The notes under the pieces are model-generated. The model was not told the DNA's origin and ran no database searches. It saw nothing but the letters and a program-made list of their open reading frames with translations. The position numbers were made by a program, and so were the translations under genes. Of a DNA stretch of 32,032 bases, positions 10,401 through 17,902 are shown piece by piece; the stretch's first letter is position 1; each line of letters opens with the position of its first letter. The stretch lies in contig CAJWLW010000021.1 in the NCBI GenBank assembly GCA_913042885.1, positions 1 through 32,032 on the forward strand, in the 5' to 3' direction. Source of the stretch: an uncultured Lentisphaeria bacterium (GTDB lineage Bacteria; Verrucomicrobiota; Lentisphaeria; JABSQK01; CAJWLW01).

Positions 10401-11365
10401 CGTACGACCGCAACGCCGCCGACAACTTCGGCGCCGCCCTTGTCTAGAGCACCACGGCGCCATGCCGGCCCTAATGTCACGTTGGCGACATTGCGGATAA
10501 AAATCGGGACGTTGTCGTTCGCCTTGATCATCGTGTTTTCGAGGTCATCGATGTCTTTGATGAACCCGAGACCGCGGATGACATACTCAACCTTGTTGAC
10601 TTCGATCGTCCGGGCGCCGACATCGACGTTCGACATCTTGACCGCGGCGAAGACCTGATCGAGGGTGACGCCGTGGGCGCGCATGGCGTCGGGGTCGACG
10701 TCGATCTGGTATTCCTGCACGTAACCGCCGACTGATGCGACCTCGGCGATACCGTCGGCCGACAGGAGGCTATAGCGGACATCCCAGTCCTGGACCGATC
10801 GCAATTCATGCGGATCCCAACCGCCGGTGACGTTGCCATCCTCATCGCGACCTTCGAGCGTGTACCAGAAAACCTGGCCGAGTGCCGTCGCGTCCGGACC
10901 AAGAGTCGGTTGCACGTCCGGCGGCAAGGTGTCTTTCGGCAGGCTGTTCAGTTTCTCGAGGATGCGGGATCTGGACCAGTAGAATTCGATGTCCTCCTTG
11001 AAAATGACATAGATCGAGGAGAACCCGAACATCGAATAGCTGCGCACCGTCTTGACGCCCGGCATGCCCAGCATAGCGCCGGTCAGCGGCTGGGTCACCT
11101 GGGCTTCGACGTCCTGCGGCGAGCGCCCCCGCCACTCGGTAAAAACGATCTGCTGATTCTCGCCGATATCGGGAATCGCATCCACCGCTACCGGGTGGCG
11201 CGGCAGCCAGTCGATCTGCCAGTCGAACGGCGCGACGATGACGCCCCAGACAACGGTGAAGGCGACGACCAGAACAACGACCAGCCGGTTGTGCAGACAG
11301 CAGTAGATCAACCTGTCCAGCAACCCAAGCTCACGGGGATTGATTGGCAGCGTCGGCTCACTCAT
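7406..11365 (-). CDS. cusA: CusA/CzcA-type heavy-metal RND efflux pump, oversized
   Basis: 1319 residues, against about 1040 for a normal heavy-metal RND pump. The inner-membrane pump is driven by the proton gradient. The TM4 relay region GTIVDMGVIMCEN carries Asp490 and Glu497, and the TM10 counterpart reads GIASDDGVVM, with Asp where E. coli CusA has Glu. Met741 (LYMPST), Met791 (ISMIET) and Met917 (RLVMLQTG) line up with what I recall as the CusA methionine triad; the first two are 50 residues apart as in CusA. This suggests Cu(I)/Ag(I) as substrate. The extra length comes from an added hydrophobic block after the first helix bundle (about 580-690) and an insert of about 75 residues in the second porter domain. 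The start overlaps the adaptor gene by eight bases, so translation is probably coupled. Confidence 0.95.
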   Translation of the reverse strand: MSEPTLPINPRELGLLDRLIYCCLHNRLVVVLVVAFTVVWGVIVAPFDWQIDWLPRHPVAVDAIPDIGENQQIVFTEWRGRSPQDVEAQVTQPLTGAMLGMPGVKTVRSYSMFGFSSIYVIFKEDIEFYWSRSRILEKLNSLPKDTLPPDVQPTLGPDATALGQVFWYTLEGRDEDGNVTGGWDPHELRSVQDWDVRYSLLSADGIAEVASVGGYVQEYQIDVDPDAMRAHGVTLDQVFAAVKMSNVDVGARTIEVNKVEYVIRGLGFIKDIDDLENTMIKANDNVPIFIRNVANVTLGPAWRRGALDKGGAEVVGGVAVVRYGSNPLAAIKALKEKITAISPGLPAKVIIDYSKVSAQAVREFAADRQFRAFDRGHLDQPAWLDWVASTSRAERPDWLTVSKIEIVPFYDRTGLIYETLGTLKTALSQQILVTIIVIIIMVMHLRSSAVIAGTLPLAVLMCFIAMKSFGVDANVVALSGIAIAIGTIVDMGVIMCENILRHLDSAPADEDRLQVVFRASSEVAGAVLTAIATTIIGFLPVFTMIGAEGKLFRPLAFTKTFALLASVILALAVVPVLAHWFFTFRISSHRLRGVVLWSLVAAGAACWIFWVWWLGAIVVGIAAWHLLAPTLPDTLVVWLPKLSNVLLAVLFGILLTQHWLPLGPAAGFVANAVVVMGPIAGLLTFFLLFARYYERLLEFLLRFKTVFLIVPLLMLLVGVLICLGMRREFMPDLDEGSYLYMPSTMQHASIGEALDVLQKQDKAFAAIPEITSAVGKIGRAESALDPAPISMIETIINYKPQYLVDRDGKRLRFKFDAGGTDFFRNELNEPVIALDGLPYKVRGVFERDQEGRLIRDPGGMPFRVWRPALDPELNGGRPAWPGIRSADDIWEAISEAGKIPGTTSAPKLQPIAARLVMLQTGMRAPMGVKIKGPDLATIEGVGLELERLLKEVPGVEPDAVIADRIVGKPYIEIDIDRDAIARYGIQVGAVQDIIEIAVGGRHITTTVEGRERYPVRVRYQRELRDSIEDLGQVLVPGPDGQQIPLLQLSEIRYVRGLQTIKSEGMFLVGHVLLDKRPGFAEVDVVESCKAYLQSKIDSGELKIPQGVSYTFAGTYESQLRASKTLRIVLPLALFIIFMILYVKFKSVPVSLVVFSSILVAWAGGFILLWLYGQPGFMDFELFGTNARDFFQVSPVNMSVAVWVGFLALFGIASDDGVVMTTYLEQTFAGDTADSIAGIRSAVVEGAMRRIRPCLMTTATTILALLPVLTSTGRGSEIMVPMAIPCFGGMLIALLTMFVVPVLYCLIKETRFRFARLAAE

Positions 11366-12884
11366 CCTTATGACTTCCTTCGTGGTGGCTGCCTTCCATG
11401 TGATTTCCCGCGTGCGGGGGGTCTGCCCCCCCCTTCCCGGATTTGGGTTCGGCGGGGTTCATCATGCTGGGCTCTGCCAGGATCTGCCGGGCACTGTCGA
11501 TCTTGAAGTTGCCGTTGGTTACGACCAGCTCGCCTTCTTCGACTCCGGATTGAACCAGAAAGAAATCACCGGCCCGCGGTCCCAGGACGACTTCGCGTCC
11601 CTCATAGCGACTCGGGTCATCGGGGTTCTGCACGTAGACGACGGCCCGCCTGCCTGTGCGCAACGCGGCAGTGACGGGGATAACCAGCGGTGCCAGATCT
11701 CGTGAAGAGTCCGCACTGACGAATCCGAGGTCTTCGGCTTTGACCAGTGCCATGCCGCAAACCGGGCATGGCCCCGGCTCGTCGCGGACGACTTCCGGAT
11801 GCATCGGGCTGATCCATTTCCCCGCCAGATTCGCGTCGAGTGTTCTGCCGCCGGCGGCCAGGCGGGATTCCACGACCGCGCGGACGAACATGCCGGGCTT
11901 GAGTTTACCGTCGTCATTAGACACATTGACACGAATCTTGACGGTGCGCGTTTTGACCGTGAGCACGGGATCGATGAAGGAGATCCGGCCACTGATCGTC
12001 TCGCCGGGCAGTGACTCGGTGGTGAACGTCACTTCCTGCCCATAGCGCAACCACGGCAGGTCGGACTCATAGGCGTCGATCTTCACCCACACCTTCGAGA
12101 GATCGGCGATCCGATAGATCGGTGTCCCGGTCTGCACGTACATGCCTTCTTCGGCGTTTTTCTGAATAACAATGCCGCCGATCGGCGCATTGATCTGGAT
12201 ATGATCAGACGGTTCGCCACGCGCTTCGATTTCGGCAATCTGTTCCGGCGTCAATCCCCACAGCCGCAGTTTGTCCCTGGTCGCGGCGAGGGTTGCCTCT
12301 GCACTCTTTCGCACCAGTTCCAAAGTACTGTCCTTCATGGCTGCGACCGCCTTGATCGACTCGATCAGTTCGGCCTCCGCCGCGAGGATCTCGGGGCTGT
12401 ACATCCACACCATGTGATCGCCCTCGCGCACCGATATGCCCGTGTAATCGACATAGAGCCGGTCCAGGCGCCCCCCTACCCAGGCGGTGATCGTTCGCAA
12501 TTGGGTTTCGTCGTATTCGATCGAGCCCACCAGTCGAACCTTCCTTGTGACCCAGCGTCGCTCGACAGGCACCACTGCAACCTGTGCCAGTGCCCGAGCC
12601 TCTGCAGAGAGTCTGAAATCCGTGGAGGCCGGGATCAGCTTCATGCCGCAGACGGGACAGTCTCCCGGTCCGCGTGATCGGATCTGCAGGTGCATGGTGC
12701 ATGTCCAGATTATTGCCTCATCAGCTTCCGGAAGCGGCGCACCGGCGGCGCTGGTGTCATGCCGGGGCGCGGCAACGCGGAGCTGCCCAATCAGGAACCC
12801 GCCGCCAACCAGCATGGTTGCCACGATCACTACGATAACGACGGTGATTGTCTTGTTGTGCTGCTGTGTTGATTCGTTTGTCAT
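11358..12884 (-). CDS. cusB: CusB-like periplasmic adaptor with two heavy-metal-binding motifs
   Basis: 508 residues. An N-terminal membrane anchor (about 13-35) is followed by a first heavy-metal-binding motif at 58-86 (Cys62, Met64, His65, Cys76, Cys79, Met81), then the hairpin and lipoyl/barrel parts of an HlyD/CusB-type membrane-fusion protein. A second copy of the metal motif sits at 357-385 (Met361, His362, Cys373, Cys376, Met378), splitting the C-terminal part. The tail is rich in His, Gly and Ser. The protein links the RND pump to the outer-membrane channel and probably hands metal to the pump. Its ATG overlaps the TolC stop codon by one base (TAATG), with GGAGA upstream in the previous gene. 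The family assignment is secure; having two metal modules in one adaptor is unusual. Confidence 0.95.
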   Translation of the reverse strand: MTNESTQQHNKTITVVIVVIVATMLVGGGFLIGQLRVAAPRHDTSAAGAPLPEADEAIIWTCTMHLQIRSRGPGDCPVCGMKLIPASTDFRLSAEARALAQVAVVPVERRWVTRKVRLVGSIEYDETQLRTITAWVGGRLDRLYVDYTGISVREGDHMVWMYSPEILAAEAELIESIKAVAAMKDSTLELVRKSAEATLAATRDKLRLWGLTPEQIAEIEARGEPSDHIQINAPIGGIVIQKNAEEGMYVQTGTPIYRIADLSKVWVKIDAYESDLPWLRYGQEVTFTTESLPGETISGRISFIDPVLTVKTRTVKIRVNVSNDDGKLKPGMFVRAVVESRLAAGGRTLDANLAGKWISPMHPEVVRDEPGPCPVCGMALVKAEDLGFVSADSSRDLAPLVIPVTAALRTGRRAVVYVQNPDDPSRYEGREVVLGPRAGDFFLVQSGVEEGELVVTNGNFKIDSARQILAEPSMMNPAEPKSGKGGADPPHAGNHMEGSHHEGSHKDE

Positions 12885-14452
12885 TAGTCCGTCTCCTGAT
12901 CATTTGTGAATGACTTCCTGGGGAGCGCCCGGCCCGCGAGTTGATCCAGTCGTGTCAGATGCAGGCGGAACTCGAGGAACGCCCGCTGCTCTTCGAGGCG
13001 GAACTGCAGCAGCGTCCGCTGGGCGTCCAGAAAATTGAGAAAATCCGTTTTTCCGGAGCGATAAGCGGAGTCCAGATTCTCCAGCGACTGCTGTGCCTGC
13101 GGCAGCAGCGATGTGCGGTACAAGGCAATGCTGCGGCGGGCGGTTTCGAGACCGAAATGCGCCTGCTTCACTGCGAATCGCGTCTGGTCCTCCATCGCAG
13201 CAAGCAAGCTTTGCATGGCTTCGATTCGAACTTCGACTTCGCGAATGTAGGCGTCGCGCTGTCCGAACCAGGGCGTCTTTCTATGATCAAGGTCACGCTG
13301 CGGCATGAAGGCAGGGGTTTCGTCTCCGGTGCCGCTGCTCAATCGCATACGGTTCTCGAAGTATCCCGAGCCCATGGTTGGATCCGGGTAAGTCATGCGC
13401 CTGGCCAACTCAACCCCCGTGCCCATTCGCGCGATACGCAGGCGTTGCTCCTGTAACTCCTGGCGACCATCGACGGCAAGGTCATAGAGCGTTTCGAGAT
13501 CGATGTTCAGGTCGGCATCGGCAAGCGCTGTAGGTGGGCCCAGCACGGCGTCTGGCAAGCGACTTAGCAGGGAATTGAGGCGCGCAATCAATGTCTCCCG
13601 CTCCTCTTCGAGTGTAATGATCGCGTCACTCAAAGTCGCCAGCTCCACCTGTGCCATGATCACCACGTTCGAACTGGAATTTCCGCTACGAATCCCCTGC
13701 AGCGCGACATTTGTCACCTGTTCGAGCAGTGCCTGGTTTTCTTTGTTGACGGCGATCGCTGCATCGGCGAACAGGAGGCGGTAGTAGGCCTGGCTCAACT
13801 CCGTGACAACATCCCGGACCGCAATTTCATGCCGGCGTCGGGCTATCTCGACGGCTTCATCTATGAGCTTTCCCTTCAGAGCCAGTGCATCGGGAAACGG
13901 AAAGGACATGGCCGCCATCTGCTTGTGACCGGTCGGGCCGACGCCTGTTTCGAGCTGCTTGGTAAAGGCGTTGTACTGCTGCAGGATATTGTCGAGCTGG
14001 GTAGCCTGCGGGTACTGTTCCAAAGTTGCCCGCAACTGCGCTGCCGCTGCCTTGACCGTCGGGTTCAACTCAGGAGCCAATCCAGTCAGCGTCGCCAGAT
14101 CGATGGCCGTCGCCAGCCGCGCATCGAGATTCGGATCGGCAGCGAGCTTGCGGTATGCAGCATAGTCTTCCGGGCCCAAGCCCGATAACGCCGCCAGCGG
14201 TGTATCATTCGTCAGCGTGGCTTCCCAGCGAGCTTTCGAATGCATGAGCTGCCGCTGCACATCATCGAAGAGGTCCGTTTCGGAAGCATCTGCGACAGCG
14301 ACCTCGGCCAACGCCGATTTCGCGGCATAGTAGGCGTCGGGCTGCGGCTGTTCGAGGGTGTCCGCCAGCGCGAGTTGCCGACTTCGGGTGGCACAGCCGG
14401 ACATCACGAACACCAAGCATAAATTCACAAGAATGCCGTATGGACGACTCAT
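12884..14452 (-). CDS. TolC-family outer-membrane efflux lipoprotein
   Basis: 522 residues. A lipoprotein signal ends at VFVMSGC, with Cys20 as the lipid anchor, as in CusC/OprM-type factors. The rest is long alpha-helical repeats rich in Ala, Gln, Glu and Leu, with the TolC-type closing segment (GKTDFLNFLDAQRTLLQ) near the C-terminus. It should form the trimeric channel through the outer membrane for the pump. The ATG at 14452 overlaps the stop of the preceding TolC gene by four bases (ATGA), which indicates translational coupling. The frame is open further upstream, but a start there would read through the neighbouring gene and bury the lipobox. It is the second of two different TolC proteins in the operon. 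Confidence 0.9.
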   Translation of the reverse strand: MSRPYGILVNLCLVFVMSGCATRSRQLALADTLEQPQPDAYYAAKSALAEVAVADASETDLFDDVQRQLMHSKARWEATLTNDTPLAALSGLGPEDYAAYRKLAADPNLDARLATAIDLATLTGLAPELNPTVKAAAAQLRATLEQYPQATQLDNILQQYNAFTKQLETGVGPTGHKQMAAMSFPFPDALALKGKLIDEAVEIARRRHEIAVRDVVTELSQAYYRLLFADAAIAVNKENQALLEQVTNVALQGIRSGNSSSNVVIMAQVELATLSDAIITLEEERETLIARLNSLLSRLPDAVLGPPTALADADLNIDLETLYDLAVDGRQELQEQRLRIARMGTGVELARRMTYPDPTMGSGYFENRMRLSSGTGDETPAFMPQRDLDHRKTPWFGQRDAYIREVEVRIEAMQSLLAAMEDQTRFAVKQAHFGLETARRSIALYRTSLLPQAQQSLENLDSAYRSGKTDFLNFLDAQRTLLQFRLEEQRAFLEFRLHLTRLDQLAGRALPRKSFTNDQETD

Positions 14453-15750
14453 GGCTGGGCCTCCGGTTTGACAGATGATTCGGGAACAAGGCCGCCAGTC
14501 AACTGTTCGAGGCGCACGAGGTACTGCTGATAGTCGGTAACGGCGCGCAGCCGAGCAAGATTGAAATTGAACCACACACCCTGAGTCTCGAGGAAACCGG
14601 CAATATCATTGACCTCGGTGTCGTGCCACTGCTCGGCGACTTCCATGGCCTGCGCAGCTTGCGGAATCAGGCTTTTCTCGTAGAGCTCGATCAGACGACG
14701 GGCATTTTCGAGCCGGAAATACACAGCGCGCAAAGCAGCGCGTGTCTCATTCTCAATCGTCCGCTGCTGCTGGACGGCCGAGGCATGCCGTAATTCCGCC
14801 TCGTCGACACGGCTGCGATTGCGACTGCGCCAGACAGGCAGAGAGATGCCGACACCGAGCATCCAGGCGTCCTTACCGCTGTCAGCGACGTTTCCCGTGG
14901 CGTCGCCAGTGAGCACATGCGTAGAGTTCAGGGTCAATGACGGCCAATTTTTCAGCTCGGCGAGACGCACGGACTCGGCTGCCTTGTCGACCTGGCCGGC
15001 AGCGATCTTGATCTCCTGCCGCTGCCCGAGCGCCACTGCTTCGATCTCCGGCAGCGACGTCCGCAACAGTGGCAACTGCGGCGTCCGCAGTTCACCGAGC
15101 GGCGTCTCGGACGGGCGATCCAACAAGGCATTGATCTGTGCGGTCTCGACCTGTTCGAGTTCGTGCAAAAGAATCAGGTCGTACGACAACTGTGCGAGCT
15201 GACTCTGGGCCTTGAGCACGTCGTTCAGTTTTGCCGTGCCCTCGGCGTAGCGCGTACTGGCGACTTTCAGGACGTGGCCGAGCAGCCCCTGGTTCTGTCG
15301 CGTAATTTCCGCCGCGCCGCGAAGGTAAACGAGCTCGTTATAACTGACCGTCATATCGACGATGAAGTCACGAACAGCCTTATCATATTCTGCGTGCCGG
15401 ATGCGGATGTCACGCTCGACAACCTCGCCGGCCTGGGCGAGAGTCCCGGGAAACGGAAACCGTTGTGAGAGCCCGATGCGGTATTGCTGAGGACCGACCC
15501 GCGTTTCGACGCTGTCGACGAAATAATCGAGACGCAATTTCGGATCCGGCAAGGCAACCGCCTGCGGCAGCTTCGCGACCGTCGCCTGCCATTCAATTAA
15601 TGCCGTTTTGATCGACGGATTCCGCTCCGGCCCCTGACGAATCAGGCCCGGCAGGTCAACCTTGGCAATAGAATCCGAATTGGCGGCAAGAATGCCGGGG
15701 CCTGCGAGAATCGCGACAATGGCGATCAAGTAATGTCTGCAACGATGCAT
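14449..15750 (-). CDS. TolC-family outer-membrane efflux protein
   Basis: 433 residues from an ATG with a strong AGGAGGTG ribosome site five bases upstream. A signal peptide covers about residues 1-22 (ending GILAAN), with no lipobox. The body has two repeats of the TolC fold: a first half with RIGLSQRFPFPG and long helices, and a second half with LGVGISLPVW at a predicted beta segment. It ends with the motif EVNDIAGFLETQGVWFNFNL, close to the usual TolC ending. It differs from the downstream TolC lipoprotein in length and anchor, so it is probably not a recent duplicate. It may form a mixed or alternative channel with the same adaptor. It overlaps the next gene by four bases. Confidence 0.9.
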   Translation of the reverse strand: MHRCRHYLIAIVAILAGPGILAANSDSIAKVDLPGLIRQGPERNPSIKTALIEWQATVAKLPQAVALPDPKLRLDYFVDSVETRVGPQQYRIGLSQRFPFPGTLAQAGEVVERDIRIRHAEYDKAVRDFIVDMTVSYNELVYLRGAAEITRQNQGLLGHVLKVASTRYAEGTAKLNDVLKAQSQLAQLSYDLILLHELEQVETAQINALLDRPSETPLGELRTPQLPLLRTSLPEIEAVALGQRQEIKIAAGQVDKAAESVRLAELKNWPSLTLNSTHVLTGDATGNVADSGKDAWMLGVGISLPVWRSRNRSRVDEAELRHASAVQQQRTIENETRAALRAVYFRLENARRLIELYEKSLIPQAAQAMEVAEQWHDTEVNDIAGFLETQGVWFNFNLARLRAVTDYQQYLVRLEQLTGGLVPESSVKPEAQP

Positions 15751-15820
15751 GGCACCTCCTGCGTACCTGGCAAACCAAGTGTCGCCAGGGACTGTCGTGT
15801 CAATGTCAGGTGTTGTCGGA

Positions 15821-16585
15821 TTAGAATGCAAAATAGTCCACTCCGTAAATCAGGGTGGCGCCCAGATGCCCGGTTACTGCGACCAGGACACAGGCGAGTC
15901 CCAACAAAATTCCGTAGATGATATCGCGGCGCTTGCCGCCGAACTGCGACAGGTGCTGCATAACCGCCGCCGCGACCGCAATCACGGCTGTCGTCACACC
16001 GGCCCAGCGATGACGAAACAGAGTCGTCTGGAGATCCTCGGGATAGTTCACATGCATCGCATCGACCCAGCCGAGGCTGGCGGCTGCAAGAGCACTCAAT
16101 GCGGCCAGCGGCAGTATGACACGGGTACTGGCAAAGGATTCGCGACGTTTGCAGGTCGTATACAACTCCATGAACAGCACCAAAGGGATGAAAGCGATCG
16201 GGAAATGTACCACCAGCGGATGCATTTTCCCGATGAGCTGCAGGAAGCTGTTTGGCTGGCGACCGTCGTGATCATCCGGAACCGGGAGCGCCTGTTCGGA
16301 GGTAGCGGCCGCAGTGGCAGTTTGCCCAGCATCACCGGTCGCGACGGCTCCGCCAAGGTTGCCCAGGTACTGTTCCGGATCGGCAAGGAAATCCTTGCGG
16401 CAGCCACGGCAGCAGAAATAAATTTCCTGCGCTTCGTAGACTACGGAGAATTTCTTCGACGCAGCCTCATCCGTGGTGACAGGACACCACGGCTGGCCAG
16501 GCACCTCTTGCGCTTGGCTGATAGCATTCAGCAGCAGGAGAAAGATGCACAGTATGCATCCCCGGATTCGGGTGTGAACATTCAT
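15821..16585 (-). CDS. YHS-like metal-binding domain fused to DUF2231 membrane domain
   Basis: 254 residues. A signal peptide (1-25) is followed by a YHS-like metal-binding segment at about 32-78, with Cys34 and a CCRGC cluster (Cys58, Cys59, Cys62). A flexible Ala/Thr-rich linker leads to a four-helix membrane domain starting with IGKMHPLVVHFPIAF (118-132), the signature of DUF2231. Fusions of this type occur next to copper RND pumps. The periplasmic YHS part may bind metal beside the membrane, but no reaction is established. The ATG at 16585 gives the clean signal peptide; its ribosome site is weak. An in-frame GTG at 16636 is the alternative. The gene ends 70 bases before the first TolC gene. 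Confidence 0.85.
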   Translation of the reverse strand: MNVHTRIRGCILCIFLLLLNAISQAQEVPGQPWCPVTTDEAASKKFSVVYEAQEIYFCCRGCRKDFLADPEQYLGNLGGAVATGDAGQTATAAATSEQALPVPDDHDGRQPNSFLQLIGKMHPLVVHFPIAFIPLVLFMELYTTCKRRESFASTRVILPLAALSALAAASLGWVDAMHVNYPEDLQTTLFRHRWAGVTTAVIAVAAAVMQHLSQFGGKRRDIIYGILLGLACVLVAVTGHLGATLIYGVDYFAF

Positions 16586-16706
16586 GTTGATCAGTGATCT
16601 CGCTTTCAGGTCCGTGAGCGGTTGCGCCGATGGCACAACTGGAATCAGCAGTTACAATTCTGGTGTTGCAACTGGAACTAAAATGCGGCAGGGCGCCGCA
16701 GCGAGG

Positions 16707-17156
16707 TCAGATCAGCAGGGCACAGTTGTCCTGGAACAAGTACCGGGATAGGGACTGCCGGGTCAAGGCCGAATGGTAAGCCCCAACAGTCGCCTGGAAG
16801 AGAGGCTGATCTTCAACATGGAAAGAAGTGTCGATGGCAGCGGCCGTCGGCGCCGCGATACGACAAGGGTCCGTCTGCTGCGCGATGTAGCCCGTCACCT
16901 CGCTCAAGCGCCGGCAACAGGTCGTCGTCAGAATATCCGGCGGCGCAACAGTAACAGCAGTGGATACGGAAGCGTCACAACAACTTTCCTGGTCGCCACC
17001 CTCTTCGACACCCGCCGCAGGCGCAAGTGAGCATACCCCGCAGGATTGAACGCTGAAGGTCCCCTGATGCGGGCAAATAACCCAGCCCATGCCTTGCGGG
17101 AGGATGCATACCGCCATCAAGATGAGGATCATCGATGCTGAATGTGCGTGCTTCAT
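16707..17156 (-). CDS. Secreted cysteine-rich protein of unknown function
   Basis: 149 residues from the ATG at 17156, or 155 from an in-frame ATG at 17174; neither has a clear ribosome site. A hydrophobic leader (about 8-25) is followed by a Cys-rich mature part with CPHQ, SCGVC, ESCCD and TTCCRR, roughly ten Cys in the mature region. The C-terminus (about 105-149) has few Cys and contains a YHSALTR segment. I do not recognise a named family. Small secreted Cys/His-rich proteins of this kind recur beside planctomycete metal pumps, so a metal-binding role is likely but unproven. It lies 121 bases upstream of the YHS/DUF2231 gene on the same strand and probably belongs to the same transcript. 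Confidence 0.6.
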   Translation of the reverse strand: MKHAHSASMILILMAVCILPQGMGWVICPHQGTFSVQSCGVCSLAPAAGVEEGGDQESCCDASVSTAVTVAPPDILTTTCCRRLSEVTGYIAQQTDPCRIAAPTAAAIDTSFHVEDQPLFQATVGAYHSALTRQSLSRYLFQDNCALLI

Positions 17157-17377
17157 TCTATTAAGGTGCTGCATGAACTTTACGATGTCAAGAATATACG
17201 AACTCTTCAGACAGCGCCCCGGAATACATTCGATTGGCCGTCTGCCATTGATGTCGCAGTATTCGGACCACAGCAGCACAATGCCTGCGGGGAACCGGCG
17301 TCGTTCAATTTCTGCAATCACACGAATGCAGATGCCGGGGCAACGCCGCAATGCTGCTCGCGAGCACGCTCAACGAT

Positions 17378-17794
17378 TCACTCGCTGCAATCGGAACCGG
17401 CGTGCCATTCGAGGCGAATGGTGGAATGCTTCGGAGGTATCGAAGCAAAGGGCGCCGAGAATTTGATGTAGTCCGGCACGCGGTCCCGCGCCTCGATACG
17501 GCGGAGTTTGATCAACTGTGCAGCGAACTCGTTGCCGCTCCGCTCGCGGATCGTGATATGGAGATGCCCCGCATCCACACCTTCCTTCGGGTTCCTCGGA
17601 CGAACCGACCCCGCCACCGTCAAAGCGCCGTTTTCTTCCCAGGCGGATCCCCAGACTTTGACCTGGCGATTCTGGCTAAGTCGCAGGTTGAGATCCCCTG
17701 ATTTCTCAAGATTGCGTCGCGTGGCACAACTTGTCAGCAGCAGGCTGAGCCCGATCATGCCGAAACACATGTACGTCGTCTTTTGCATTCTCAT
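17378..17794 (-). CDS. Small lipoprotein, first gene of the metal operon
   Basis: 138 residues. The signal reads LSLLLTSC, with a lipobox Cys near residue 23. The mature part looks like one beta-rich domain (VKVWGSAWEENGALTVAGSV and later HLHITIRERSG), probably an immunoglobulin- or FxLYD-like sandwich. I know no function for it. GGTGA lies four bases before the ATG at 17794; a second ATG at 17788 is possible. A good promoter-like sequence sits 40-67 bases upstream. The gap of about 200 bases to the Cys-rich gene holds no obvious terminator, so I place this lipoprotein at the head of the metal export operon. Confidence 0.75.
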   Translation of the reverse strand: MRMQKTTYMCFGMIGLSLLLTSCATRRNLEKSGDLNLRLSQNRQVKVWGSAWEENGALTVAGSVRPRNPKEGVDAGHLHITIRERSGNEFAAQLIKLRRIEARDRVPDYIKFSAPFASIPPKHSTIRLEWHAGSDCSE

Positions 17795-17833
17795 TCGTCA
17801 CCGTGTGGAATAGAGTGGTATCGTGACGAGCAG

Positions 17834-17861
17834 AAATTACGAACATAATTCCGCATTTCAA
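17834..17861 (-). promoter_or_regulatory. Candidate promoter of the metal operon
   Basis: On the minus strand a -35 box TTGAAA (17856-17861) and a -10 box TAATTT (17834-17839) are 16 bases apart. Transcription would start near 17827, about 33 bases before the lipoprotein ATG. An imperfect dyad, GAAATTA / TAATTCC on the plus strand (17833-17839 and 17846-17852), lies over the -10 box and spacer and could be an operator. Confidence 0.45.
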
Positions 17862-17902
17862 TCTGCCAGGCCAGATCCCGTGATACCTCTTCCGAGTCGT
17901 TG

